Source: Lytechinus pictus (Eukaryota > Echinodermata > Echinoidea > Temnopleuroida > Toxopneustidae). From it: a stretch of 64,000 bases of DNA. This document shows positions 44,162 to 56,301 of the stretch, in pieces (position 1 is the stretch's first letter; each line of letters begins with the position of its first letter). The notes under the pieces were generated by a model, which saw nothing but the letters and a program-made list of their open reading frames with translations, was not told the origin of the DNA and ran no database searches. The DNA lies in contig NC_087245.1 in NCBI RefSeq assembly GCF_037042905.1, positions 6,091,501-6,155,500 of the forward strand. Direction: 5' to 3'. The position numbers and the translations under genes are program-made.

Positions 44162-45053
44162 GGGCCGTCTGCACCATCCCGAGTTTTCAAATTAGCGCGC
44201 TATTTCTGATCCGGCAAATTATCCCGATCTGAAAAATCTCGAGATAGTTGGCGGTGCAGACGCAATTATCGCGCTAGTTCGTAGGATTAATCTCGAGATT
44301 GCAATCCCAAGTCAACTCGGGTTTATTTGCAAAATAGCGCGCTATTTTACGAATTATCCCGCTAATTCGTCGGTGCAGACGCACTCGAGATTGGACTCGG
44401 GGTAATTTATTCATGACGTCAGTCCATAATGCAATTCGCGTTCCACTTCCGCCTTGGTCAAAACATAAACACGTGCGAAAGTCAACTTTATACATGCGAA
44501 TAGCGTTCATATAAGCAACGATGGTGTCCCACCAGTACCAGTGAATGGATTTTGGGAGAGACCAGACCGTAGGGGGAGGCGCTCATCGACGATGGTCATA
44601 TTCAATAACAACACTGACAGCAGTGTTGTCTTATTCCTTCGAAAAATGTGAGCAAATAGCATTTCTTTCCTCCTTCTCTCCCTCTCTCTCTCTGTGTCGT
44701 TGCCTCCTACTCCGCCATCATATTTAACGAAGAATACATCACTTCTTCACTCGCTGAGCTGAGAGGATTGGGGGATTGTTGCATAACACCGGTTGAATTC
44801 GGCGAAAGTGCTAGTGAAAGGAGTACATTGCTTGCATATCGCGGGAAGTTATTCAAAAGCGCGGGCCGTTGAAACTCCAAGATCCGAAAGTGCGCATGCT
44901 CGTAATATCGGGCTTGTTGCCTCGCTCGAGCAGGAATCGCTCTTCGTGGGATGGTGCAGACGGGGTTTCTTGAATCTCGAGATTAATCGCGAAGAGGGCT
45001 GATCGGGCTAAAATCTCGAGATTGAGCAAACTCGGGATGGTGCAGCACCGCCT
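44162..45053. mobile_element. R1: intact 0.9-kb inverted-repeat element
   Basis: The left end reads 'gggccgtctgcaccatcccg'; the right end read backwards is 'ggcggtgctgcaccatcccg'. Many 'ctcgagatt' and 'aatctcgag' words lie inside. It is the uninterrupted sister of R2 (45177-45240 plus 56302-57117), so it serves as the empty-site reference for the 11-kb insertion. No transposase is encoded. The target duplication is unclear. Confidence 0.8.
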
Positions 45054-45176
45054 GTAGATTCTAAAATTTCCTCGGTGATTAGCAATTCTACGGTCGCCGC
45101 AGGATTTCCACGGCCACTTACTGTAGCAGTCACTTATATTAGGGTCGCGTCATGGCGTATTTTTAAATTTATAAGA

Positions 45177-45240
45177 GGGCCGTCTGCACCATCCCGAGTT
45201 TTCAAATTAGCGCGCTATTTCTGATCCGGCAAATTATCCC
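45177..45240. mobile_element. R2, left part
   Basis: This is identical by eye to the first 64 bases of R1, ending 'ggcaaattatccc', where the 11-kb element begins. Confidence 0.85.
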
Positions 45241-45276
45241 GGGGGGTGTTTCATCAATATTTTCGTCCGACAACTG

Positions 45277-45326
45277 TCAGCGCTGACTAAAATTGTCAGC
45301 GCTGACAATTTAGTCAGCGCTGACAA
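45277..45326. repeat. Left subterminal palindromes GTCAGCGCTGAC
   Basis: Three closely spaced copies of GTCAGCGCTGAC lie within 50 bp, separated by 'aaaatt'-type spacers. They are likely transposase-binding or hairpin-forming sites (inference). Confidence 0.8.
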
Positions 45327-45399
45327 AAATTCGTTTCATCAAACTCTCGGAGCTTCTCTGACTATTGTCAGTGAATTTTTATTTTACAAATCGTCTTGA

Positions 45400-45553
45400 A
45401 CGAGGTTCGCTGACTAATTAGGCCACGCCCACTCCCAAAGTTGTGAAGAAGATGTAAAATTGGTTGATGTTTTCGCCGCGACGATTCGAAGTGAAACGAA
45501 GAAATAAGTAGAAGCGAAGGTCCCCGAAGAGGTGAATGAGGATTTTACCGTAA
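45400..45553 (+). promoter_or_regulatory. Possible promoter and first exon of the 11-kb element
   Basis: A 'ggccacgcccact' GC-box-like word (45420) is followed by a purine-rich stretch and the donor ACC|GTAAGT at about 45549/45550, just after an ATG at 45537. Splicing to the acceptor 'tttttttcag' near 47337 would keep a frame of about 41 codons open. This is weak evidence for a short product. Confidence 0.3.
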
Positions 45554-46399
45554 GTAAAACCCTTCAAAATGTCGTTCATATTGTATGTAAGGTTATTGAA
45601 TTATTCGTTGTGCGTAATTATCAAATGAATTACAAGAAAAGAGAATCTTCTGGCAGGACCCCTGTCGATACGATCGATAAACTTGACAGCACATAATCCA
45701 GTCTAGTCCCATACCCGTGTTTCTGTGTCTGTAGAACTATCTCAGGACCAAACTAACGACACGGCTGTCCATACACGTTTTTATGATCCGCACATGGCTG
45801 CAATTTTATAAATTTTGCAAAGAGAATACTTTATATTGTTCTAGGTTATGTCATTCTATGTTACATATCATAATTTTTCATTTCCTTTGGTTTTGTATTG
45901 ATTTTGTTGCTCGGTGTGGTCGGAGATATCCTTGATCACCAGTAGGCAGGACAACAAGAATTTCAAAATGTGTTTGTTGTCGAGAGAATGATATCAAAAT
46001 ATTCCTTAATATCTAATTTATCATGTGAAACCACTTAAAACTTACGTAAAATTCATTTAAACTGTAAAAAAAAGCAAATTCATAGCACCAACATGGTCCG
46101 AAAAAGCCATAGACATCGCGGTACCTTTTTAATACACTGTACGTACTATCGATAGTTAAAACGATCACGATGTGCTCGCTAAATGCGCGCGCCCATCGGC
46201 GTCTGCTAGCCGTCATCTGCTGTGACTCTCCAATAGCCCCGCATGTGCAATTTTTTGTAAGATCGTCCCATATGCTGTTTTTCATGTTAGTACATACATG
46301 CGTGCACGTTATTTGCGGACGCAGATCATGTACGCATCTCCGTCGTCTGCTACGGCTCTCTTTATCAGTCCCAAGTGTGAAATATGTGTACATGGTGTA

Positions 46400-46965
46400 T
46401 GTTCATTTGGTCTACATGCAGTTTGCCCACTTGTCATTTAGTCTAATGCCAAATGGGCTAAACCCATTTGGTCTACTGAATTGCCATTTGGTCTACACTA
46501 CATTTGGTCTAATTCTCATTTAGCGAAATGTCCAGTTGGTCTAATTTCAGCATAACCTAGGCCTACATAATTACAATTTTTTTACTTTGTCAAATACCGG
46601 TACATAGAATTGGCTTTATATCATGCAGTTCCACAGTGTGAAATATGTATGTATTCGTTTGGTCTACATGCAGTTTGCCCACTTCTCATTTAGTCTAATG
46701 CCAAATGGGCTAAACCCATTTGGTCTACACTTGGTCTAATCCTCATTTTGCGAAATGTCCAGTTGGTCTAATTTCAGCATGACCTACTTAATTATATTTT
46801 TTTTACTTATATATATTTTTTTAGTCTTTATACCAAATGGGCTTGACCATTTGGTCTATAAATTTTTTTTAATTGCCATTTGGTCTACACTTTGTGTAAT
46901 TTACATTTGGTCTACACTACACTTGATCTAATTTTGAGTCCAGTCCAGGGTCTAATTTCAACATG
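46400..46965 (+). repeat. Cryptic repeat of CATTTGGTCTA words
   Basis: 'catttggtcta', 'ccaaatgggct' and 'tccagttggtctaatttcag' recur about a dozen times in three larger, diverged blocks (about 46400-46560, 46660-46790 and 46830-46960). The words contain CCATTTGG/CCAAATGG, so the strands can pair locally. Confidence 0.75.
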
Positions 46966-47903
46966 ACCTACATCATTATGATTTTATACTTTGTGAATTT
47001 TTTTTTTCTTGATATAATTTCATTTCACCTTATAGTCTTAGCATTGGTTTCAAATAAATAATACTTGAACAGTGGCAAAGTCATGATAATGGAGCCAAAA
47101 GTTTTGAAAGGTCCATATATGGTGTATCAGGTAAAGTTATAAAGTTGTAAGCAGGAGAAGCAAACAACAAAAAATGTTGAAGCGGGGGGGGGGGGGGCGG
47201 TGTTCATTAATTTCCTTTTATTTTCCAATGCCAGATCAATCTTTGTTTTTGCTTGTCATTTTTTTTTAATGATATGTTCTGTTCACTCTACAATTTTTAC
47301 TAATGATCTTTTTTTTTGGGCTTATCATTTTTTTCAGACACATTCGCACCCGAACCGACTCTACAATTAAGGGAAGAGAAGGAATTATTGAACCTCTTGA
47401 GAGAATATACTGGTCAAGGGCTGTAATAGTATACAGGGGCACTTCCTGAGAGAAAGTTAATTTTATTTTAATTATGTGTTTTCAGGATATCTAATAGTAC
47501 TATTGAAATGGCGGTGAAAATTATTGCCCCTGCTGATGAGATTTTTCAGCTGCACCCCTCCTTTATTTTAGTGAATAAGGTGTGGCACTGCCCTATATGA
47601 TTCATTTTGAATTTTAATGGGCTCCAAAATGCAGTAATTTATAAATTATAGCATAATCTTATTTCGATAAAGCCTTTGACATAAACAAAGCATATTTAAA
47701 ACAGATTTAGTTATTGCATATCAGAATGTTATGTTTGCCTGATGTTTTCTCAATAACTCTAAGCTGTTATTAATGAATTCTTTCTAGAAACAAAAATAAG
47801 CAATTTATTCAAACATGTCAGTTTCATTTTGTAGACATATGCATTGAATTTACCAATTCAGTACAAGGTACGTATGCCATCTTTCACAAATGTTGATTTT
47901 TAT

Positions 47904-48107
47904 CACTGGTGGATCTGGGGGAGGGCACATCTGGCTCACCCCCCCCCCCCCCCCTTAGAGAGCCTCAGTCGAGATTTGTAATGAAAATATGCCATTTTCA
48001 CCAAAGTATGCCCCCCCCCCCGGAAAGCAAGGCCCTTTTTTTGCTTGACAAATTTTCATCATGAAAATGTGCCCCCCCCCCCAGGATAAATCCTGGATCC
48101 ACCCCTG
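47904..48107. mobile_element. hAT-like MITE in unit 1, first
   Basis: The ends are CACTGGTGGATC and GATCCACCCCTG, with near-identical 8-bp flanks (ATTTTTAT and GTTTTTAT). The interior holds poly-C runs. The copy in unit 2 is at 49738-49938. Confidence 0.65.
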
Positions 48108-48851
48108 GTTTTTATTAAGTTTACATGTATTTTCATTTTGAAAAAAAAGGTTTCCTAGAGATTTATAAACAGCATGATTTACACTGAGCGTGTCATACAC
48201 TTCTGTGCAGAAGAATATTATCTTGAGAAATTTGGTTATTAAATTATGGAAAATATCTTTTGCAAATGAAATTACTTGATTGCAATTATTTCTTACATTG
48301 TATTGTCATTTTACTTGATAGAAATTCATTATTTTTTATAACCATGACAGTGTTCTAATTTCATATTTGCTAAATTGTAATAATTCTTTTGATCTTCCTT
48401 CATCTGAAGTCATGAAAGTATGAATTCTAGTCATCTGCTTCAAAGTCTGCCCAATACAATGGTTACAAAGGGCCTAAGCATCACTTGTCATTTTTTAATA
48501 AGTAGTTAAGTCAGTAGTCAAGTAAGGGGTCAGACAGTTTGGCTGTATTATATTTGTTTAATTATCTTACTAGTGTCAATTTACTAAACTTTTGCTGTTT
48601 GTGATTGAACCCCCAAATTGCTCGATAGTACCATTATGTTGGACAGACGTTAATATTGACTAGAGGACTATTATTACTTTCCAAACCAACCTGAAGATAA
48701 TATGATACTTCACGTAGTACAGGGGTATATTGTCTCCCTTCCATTGTTGTGATGTATGGGCTGGGTAATATCATCTAACTTGTCCTGGAATAATCATTCT
48801 CTGCAACAAGTTCCACTTCAGCGACTCTCAGTTGAACATCATCATTCCTGG

Positions 48852-49096
48852 CATTGGCGGCGGAAGCCAAAAATTTTAGGGGGGAACCGCCAAAACTTTT
48901 TGACAAAAAAAAAAAAAAAATAGTGACCAAAAATCTTAGGGGGGGGGGGACACAGGAAACAAAAGTGAAAATTGACAAGCCAAAAAAAAAAAAAAAAAAA
49001 AAAGGTTATCAACAAAAAATTTAGGGGGGGGGGTCGTCCCCTCCCCACCTAAAATTTAGGGGGATACGTCCCCCCCCCCCACTTCCACCGCCTATG
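48852..49096. mobile_element. hAT-like MITE in unit 1, second
   Basis: The ends are CATTGGCGGCGGAAG and CTTCCACCGCCTATG, flanked by ATTCCTGG and ATTCCAGG (8 bp, one mismatch). There are poly-G/poly-A runs inside. The copy in unit 2 is at 50683-50927. Confidence 0.7.
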
Positions 49097-49737
49097 ATTC
49101 CAGGTGCTTGGAGATCTTCGAAAGGCATGCTATAACATCCACTTAAGTTCCAGTTCCTTTCATGTTTTTTCCTCATCTTAGTGAGCATCTCCAAGTGTTC
49201 ATATTTTTAGTGTCCTTTTTTAGATTTACCAAACTCAGTTTTATTACCTGATAAATGAAATTACAAAATTCTATCCCAAAAATTGAACACTTTGATCAAG
49301 TTTGGTTACTTAAACTTAATGTTAGATAAACTGAAAATATGTAATAAAAGGCAAAATAATAATAATGATGAAAAAAATTTCAGCTGCACCCCTCCTTTAT
49401 TTTAGTGAATAAGGTGTGGCACTGCCCTATATGATTCATTTTGAATTTTAATGGGCTCCAAAATGCAGTAATTTATAAATTATAGCATAATCTTATTTCG
49501 ATAAAGCCTTTGACATAAACAAAGCATATTAAAAACAGATTTAGTTATTGCATATCAGAATGTTATGTTTGCCTGATGTTTTCTCAATAACTCTAAGCTG
49601 TTATTAATGAATTCTTTCTAGAAACAAAAATAAGCAATTTATTCAAACATGTCAGTTTCATTTTGTAGACATATGCATTGAATTTACCAATTCAGTACAA
49701 GGTACGTATGCCATCTTTCACAAATGTTGATTTTTAT

Positions 49738-49938
49738 CACTGGTGGATCTGGGGGAGGGCACATCTGGCTCACCCCCCCCCCTTAGAGAGCCTCAGTCGA
49801 GATTTGTAATGAAAATATGCCATTTTCACCAAAGTATGCCCCCCCCCCCCCCCGGAAAGCAAGGCCCTTTTTTTGCTTGACAAATTTTCATCATGAAAAT
49901 GTGCCCCCCCCCCAGGATAAATCCTGGATCCACCCCTG
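49738..49938. mobile_element. hAT-like MITE in unit 2, first
   Basis: Duplicate of 47904-48107, carried along by the tandem duplication. Confidence 0.65.
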
Positions 49939-50682
49939 GTTTTTATTAAGTTTACATGTATTTTCATTTTGAAAAAAAAGGTTTCCTAGAGATTTATAAA
50001 CAGCATGATTTACACTGAGCGTGTCATACACTTCTGTGCAGAAGAATATTATCTTGAGAAATTTGGTTATTAAATTATGGAAAATATCTTTTGCAAATGA
50101 AATTACTTGATTGCAATTATTTCTTACATTGTATTGTCATTTTACTTGATAGAAATTCATTATTTTTTATAACCATGACAGTGTTCTAATTTCATATTTG
50201 CTAAATTGTAATAATTCTTTTGATCTTCCTTCATCTGAAGTCATGAAAGTATGAATTCTAGTCATCTGCTTCAAAGTCTGCCCAATACAATGGTTACAAA
50301 GGGCCTAAGCATCACTTGTCATTTTTTAATAAGTAGTTAAGTCAGTAGTCAAGTAAGGGGTCAGACAGTTTGGCTGTATTATATTTGTTTAATTATCTTA
50401 CTAGTGTCAATTTACTAAACTTTTGCTGTTTGTGATTGAACCCCCAAATTGCTCGATAGTACCATTATGTTGGACAGACGTTAATATTGACTAGAGGACT
50501 ATTATTACTTTCCAAACCAACCTGAAGATAATATGATACTTCACGTAGTACAGGGGTATATTGTCTCCCTTCCATTGTTGTGATGTATGGGCTGGGTAAT
50601 ATCATCTAACTTGTCCTGGAATAATCATTCTCTGCAACAAGTTCCACTTCAGCGACTCTCAGTTGAACATCATCATTCCTGG

Positions 50683-50927
50683 CATTGGCGACGGAAGCCA
50701 AAAATTTTAGGGGGGAACCGCCAAAACTTTTTGACAAAAAAAAAAAAAAAATAGTGACCAAAAATCTTAGGGGGGGGGGGGACACAGGAAACAAAAGTGA
50801 AAATTGACAAGCCAAAAAAAAAAAAAAAAAAAAAAGGTTATCAACAAAAAATTTAGGGGGGGGGTCGTCCCCTCCCCACCTAAAATTTAGGGGGATACGT
50901 CCCCCCCCCCCACTTCCACCGCCTATG
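50683..50927. mobile_element. hAT-like MITE in unit 2, second
   Basis: Duplicate of 48852-49096; poly-G and poly-A lengths differ slightly. Confidence 0.7.
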
Positions 50928-52199
50928 ATTCCAGGTGCTTGGAGATCTTCGAAAGGCATGCTATAACATCCACTTAAGTTCCAGTTCCTTTCATGTTTTT
51001 TCCTCATCTTAGTGAGCATCTCCAAGTGTTCATATTTTTAGTGTCCTTTTTTAGATTTACCAAACTCAGTTTTATTACCTGATAAATGAAATTACAAAAT
51101 TCTATCCCAAAAATTGAACACTTTGATCAAGTTTGGTTACTTAAACTTAATGTTAGATAAACTGAAAATATGTAATAAAAGGCAAAATAATAATAATGAT
51201 GAAAAAAATACCGGTAATAAAAACAAGTTACTCAAATTCACTCAAAACCATACACTTATCTACTCTCCTCAAAAATCAGTTCTCACTTTTAGGTATTGAT
51301 CATTCATTCAGTCAATGAAATAATAAAAAGAGACAGGAGATCCTCATCAAAATAAACACAAACACAGTGTCTCACACACACACTACACATTAATAATAAA
51401 ATCAGTTTGTATCTTTCGTGGGATTTGTTTTTATGTAAATCTGGATTCTTCTTGGTAGTAGGGCCTTAGGTCGCTCTGACTTGAACTTAAAACTTCCAAT
51501 CTCAAGAAGGCAAGATATATCTCGGGAGATAGTCATCATCAAGATGTTTAGGAGTTCAACCTGGTGGTGAGGTTATTCATGGTGGCATCTGGTATTCTGG
51601 CAGAAAGAATCAGAAATATAAAATGCATAAATACAATTGTTTATTTTTTTCAATACAAATTAAATTACCCGAGTCATTCAAGATAGTGGGTATTTTTTTA
51701 GGGGGGGGGGGTGATGGCATGACAAGTTTTTAGTCAAAATTATTTTTATCTTCATTTATCTTTTTTTTCCCACTTTGTATTACCATTTATTCAAAAATTG
51801 CAATAAACATATCAATAAATGAGTTTTTAATCTAGTTGGCAAAAGAAAAACCAGTGCAAAAGTAAAGCCAGTATTGGCAGTAAAACACTGACACCACGGC
51901 ACTGACACTGACAGTGAATGTTCATTTTCCAGTGCATGCACATCACTCGTTTTCAGAAAATATTTAGTTATTTCTCAAATATGACCATGATTATCTTATT
52001 CATGTCATTACTCTGGTGTTTATTCATGATTTTAAATTCAGGAAATCATTCAGCAAACGAAGAAAACAAAGCATTTCTTGACTGTGATTCCGTGTGATTC
52101 AAGTTCAATTTCATTTCTGTGTGTATCACAGGTACGCACGTACGTGACGTAATCTTAATCTCTATTATGATGTAAATTAATCATCCCGCGCGCGATTAA

Positions 52200-55100
52200 A
52201 ATGGCTCGAAATTCGACCAAATTCAAGGGCAGCTCAGCTTGCAAACCTCACTGAGAAGGGCTTCCCCAGCCCTTGCGATTCCCCGCGCTGCAATTTCACT
52301 GCAATACACAGAAAGGAAATCAACTCAAGTTTCACAATCAACGGAAAATCCGGAACCCTTCGAGACCCATTTTACAAGAAATACAACTAAATAAGGTAAG
52401 AATTGAGAGCAACTCAAGACATTTTCGACTTACCGACACTTTCATCGTTATTTTCGGAAGATTTCATGGAATTTGGGGCACGAAAATGGCATCAGTAGCT
52501 CGCGAAAGTCCTGTGCAATGCAATGACATATTTTTCATCGCACGGGAGGACAATCACAAAGAGAAAATATCATAATCATCCGCGCTAACAGGGGCTTAAT
52601 TTTGACGATATCGCATCGCTATGCGATTGCAATGATTGACATGCGAACGAAGCTTGCGTACAAATTTTGAGCACTTCCGCGACAGCGCCATCTAGTGACT
52701 ACGGCCGTGCCTATCACCAGGCAAACCAGCGTGTGTAATTGTTAATGTACACATATCCAATGGGGCCATCCTAATTCTGTGTTACAGATATTGGAATTGA
52801 ACAGGAGCTAAATCACATGGTAATAGCTTGAGTGGTAATTTGGTAAATTGGATGTTCTCAACTTATTTATCATATAGCATAGGCTTAGCAAGTCACAAGT
52901 CGAATGAAGTGAAGGCTCTCGACAGCTGGCAAGGATTCAGGGGGGGGGGGTGATGCGATTGTGGCAGAGGTGCGTTCACACCCAATAAGAATTGAAATCT
53001 AGGACTTATTAAAAAAAATTAGATCCAAGTTTTAAATGGTGCACCCAGCCCGTGGCCATACTGGTATAGCCTATAGACCTAGATCTATCTTAAATTTTCT
53101 TTGACTTTGCACACCCACGTGAAATGAGCCATTGCATAGCTCCCTTTTAAAAAAGATTGATTGTCCAAATTGGGGGAGATGATATAATGCTCCTCATTTG
53201 TGTGCGATTATGAAGTTTGTTTTGCTTTTATTTATCTTAGTCATTTTTAAAAACAAATTACTATTTAGCATCCATATTGAAAAAAATGTTTTACTATTTG
53301 TATGGTTAATGTGTTAATGACCGTCTTGTTTATAATCAATTGAAAATTATATGAATTAAAAAGGATAAATTGTTGACCGTTTTTTGGTATATTCTATAAA
53401 TTTCAGGATAATAAAATAAGAAAAATGATTGGTATATTTGATCATTCCCCTTTATGAAATGTCAACAATATTCATTGAAAGTGCAGTATTTTTCAATGAT
53501 CACTGTGTAAATCTACATAATTTCTTTGCTACATGTATATCAATGTGATATTATTAATATTTTAATTTCAGACTATGGACATTTTAACAATATGCAGAAG
53601 GAGACGGGTCTGGAACTAGAAAGCTAGGCTCTGACTGGTCTATTACAGCAAGGAATGTGCCAGCGGCCAATCTGATGAACATGTGGCAGAAGATTTGGCA
53701 GTGGGTGAAGAAATACTGAGATTGAAATGCAACCACAGGTAACATGTAGACTAGTAAAATGCGATAATGATTACAAAATAATGAAGGACATTTTTTGGGT
53801 TGCAGAATGTTAAATCATTAAAACCCACATCAATGACAATGAAATCAGACTTTGATCAGATTTTCTATTTAAAGTCAGTTTGTAATGCAAACATTACATA
53901 AACATGAAAGACATATAAAAGAATCGATATGTTTTGCATGTTAGCTGCAGGGTCAGCGGAACGGTTTTGAAAGTGAGGGGGCTTAGCCGAAAGTGGGGGG
54001 GGGGACTGACCATGCAAAAAATCATTAGCAGATGGTCAATTTTGAATTTTTTGTACATGGTTTTGGAAAACAATGCGGGGGGTGAAAAATGGAAAATGAC
54101 CATCTGGTTATATTTTGCATGGTCAGCTCGCTCACTTTAGAAAATGTTCCGCTGACCCTGCAGCTAACATGCAACCCCCCCCCCCTGTTTCCGCAGCCCC
54201 TGCTCTCACCCCTCAATCTATTTATCACTACTTTCTCATGTGTATGTACATACAAGCTACATTGTGAGGAATAATTTCTCTATTTAAGTTTCTCAGCCAG
54301 AGCATGTCATTTATTATTGTTTTTATTTTTGATTAACATAATAAAAACTTGAACCCTTTATTTGCCCCCTTCTGTATGGTTATCAAAAGATGTTTTATTT
54401 CCTGTTTTAGACATGTACATATACATGTGAGAAGAAATACAAGATTATGGCAAATATTTTAATTAGTTATTTCAATGCTATTTTTCCTTCAGGTGGAGGC
54501 TTTACCCAAACTTTTCAGACAGACATGAGATACAAAGTTACCCAAGTATAAATGGTTGAAGGTTTAGGAGAGCCAGACAAGAAGGCAGGAAATGTGATGT
54601 CACTTGTAAGGTAAACACTCCTAATTATTACTGCCTCATTTTGGCAAAGAAAGTAAAGTCACATTAAAAAAATATTTAATTACCGGTACTGTTCTCTTCT
54701 TTATTTGGTCTTCTACCAGTCAATATTTGAAAACAATGACATCTATAAGTGCTTAGATGCTTAAATTATTAATGGTGATATTTCTTGGACAGTTGTAAAA
54801 CAGCCAATATCAATCAATGCTAGATGGTGTGACTTGCTTTCTATTGCCAAAGTAGTAAATGAATGTTCCATTGTTCTGCATTCCTATTAGACCCCCCCCC
54901 CCACACTCACACACCATCACCATCTGCTTTGTCAGGGAGGAACACCAGAAGATTACCCCAAAAAGAACACAATTTTTTTTAATATCTCTTGTAGGCCTGT
55001 GTAAATCAGATAAATGTAATGACTACAGAAGCAGTCATTAAACCTCACTAATTCAAATGATCTTGGTAGGGGGGGGGGCGTGCCTCAGGATCTTGCCTGT

Positions 55101-55990
55101 TGATTGTGCACTCACTTCAGAAATCAGCAGGTATGCTGCTGCTCCTGATGTTGGTTTTTTATTTATGATAACATGACTCTTGCATGAAATCAGCATTTTG
55201 CTCTAAATCAAGAAATAAAGACCAAATGTGATAATTTTGGATTTTGACTCCCTTTCTTTGGTAAACCAATGAGAAAAACCCAAGTCATTAATTAAAATCA
55301 ATTGTGTATACATGTACATTTTAATCATTTTCTTATGCATCTCTTTGTTTAACTTTTTTGTTTTCGTTGTTTAATAAGGCTTTGGTGACGATACTTTAAC
55401 CATTTAGAATTTAAAGTTATTATTTGAAACATTTAAAAAAATGTAAGTTTTAACAATGACAATTAAATTAGGAATTAATTACTTTGATATAAATAATGAT
55501 GTAAATTAATATGTTTATTAGTAAAATATCACATGCTCTTTAAATCAATTCCATTTCAGTTACTTCAATAAACATGAACAGCAGCAGGAGCAACAACATC
55601 ATCAGCAGCCGAAACCACAACTGCAGTAAGAGATGCAACAACCACACCCACAACAACAAGAGCAGCAGCAAAAACAACAGAAATTCCAGCAACCACGATG
55701 ACAACAGCAGCAGCAACACCAACAACACTAATGAATATTGAAAAACTTGTACAAAAGTCAATGAGGTCACAGTTTTCAGACATTATTGATTAAAAAATGC
55801 ACAATGATTTATTCGGGTTGAAGAAAATAACATGAATGTTTGAAAAAGTGTGTACATTTGAAGGTGTTTCCTATCAAATTGTATTGATTAATTTATGAAA
55901 ATATAGTTTTAAAGATAAAAATATGATGCTTGAAATGTCTACTTTTTATTTGTCATTGACTAAGAATAAATACATTTTCTTTGAATTTTC
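52200..55990 (+). ncRNA. Probable four-exon transcript in the 11-kb element
   Basis: The exons are about 52200-52395 (donor AAG|GTAAGA), 53572-53738 (acceptor 'tttaatttcag', donor CAG|GTAACA), 54493-54610 (acceptor 'ttccttcag', donor AAG|GTAAAC), and 55560 to about 55990 (acceptor 'ttccatttcag', AATAAA at 55965). All splice sites are good. Exons 1-3 have stops in every frame. Exon 4 opens a frame of about 55 codons from ATG 55575, rich in Asn and Ser from a CAA/CAG-type low-complexity stretch. A long non-coding RNA or a decayed element gene are both possible. The evidence is splice signals only. Confidence 0.4.
55575..55740 (+). repeat. CAA/CAG/CAC-rich low-complexity stretch
   Basis: Irregular 'aacagcagcagg', 'caacaacatcatcagcag' and 'cagcagcagcaacaccaac' units. 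In one frame it gives an Asn/Ser-rich peptide ending at TGA about 55740. Confidence 0.7.
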
Positions 55991-56084
55991 TTAATGAAAT
56001 GAAAAATAAGCAATTTATTAAAATGTTATACTCAAAATCAACTGAAATTTATCGATTTTAGCTGCTAAAGTCCATAAAAGGCTG

Positions 56085-56290
56085 ATTAGTCGGTGAAAAT
56101 AAGTTTTGTCGGTAGGTGAAGGCCACCGACAAAATTAGTCGGTGGTTTCCAATAATTTGTCGGAGAAAATCACCGACAAATTTTCATGAAATGGAATTTA
56201 GTCGGTGATGGCAAAATTGTCGGTGAAAATGAAATTAGTCGGTGAAAATCACAATTAGTCGGAGAAAACCACCGACTAATTGTTTGATGA
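56085..56290. repeat. Right subterminal array of TTAGTCGGTGA words
   Basis: About nine copies of 'tagtcggtga', 'tgtcggtg' or their complement 'caccgac' lie within 200 bp of the right end, in both orientations. They share no obvious sequence with the left palindromes. A single 'ttagtcggtgaacaatg' also occurs in the A repeat of E1/E2 (8412 and 15700). Confidence 0.75.
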
Positions 56291-56301
56291 AACGCCCCCC
56301 C

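Larger units (their letters stand above)
47544..49377 (+). repeat. 1.83-kb tandem duplication, unit 1
   Basis: This starts 'tttcagctgcacccctcc' and ends 'aataatgatgaaaaaaat'. Unit 2 follows directly at a constant offset of about 1,834 bp. Differences are mostly homopolymer lengths and rare single bases (for example 'ggcggcggaag' versus 'ggcgacggaag'). It is either a recent duplication or an assembly artefact. Confidence 0.85.
49378..51209 (+). repeat. 1.83-kb tandem duplication, unit 2
   Basis: Second copy, ending at 'gatgaaaaaaata' before unique sequence 'ccggtaataaaaacaag'. Confidence 0.85.
45241..56298 (+). mobile_element. 11.06-kb inverted-repeat element inserted in R2
   Basis: The left end is GGGGGGTGTTTCATCAA; the right end read backwards is GGGGCGTTTCATCAAAC. 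CCC flanks both sides (45238-45240 and 56299-56301), which fits a 3-bp duplication, and the uninterrupted R1 reads 'attatcccgatctg' across the site. Subterminal arrays are present: GTCAGCGCTGAC palindromes at the left (45277-45326) and TTAGTCGGTG/CACCGAC words at the right (56085-56285). No transposase domain is recognised. The interior holds a tandem duplication, hAT-like MITEs and candidate exons. The superfamily is not assigned. Confidence 0.75.

Noticed and set aside
44274-44510. Repeated open frames in R1 and R2 (also 56350-56685)
   Set aside because: The same non-coding element is present twice; there is no domain, and indels between copies break the frames.
46013-46393. 126-codon minus-strand open frame
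   Set aside because: No domain, no splice context, and it lies inside the 11-kb transposon with biased composition.
55540-55783. Minus-strand Leu/Val-rich open frames of 72-76 codons
   Set aside because: They are the antisense of the CAA/CAG-rich tract and reflect low complexity, not a membrane protein.
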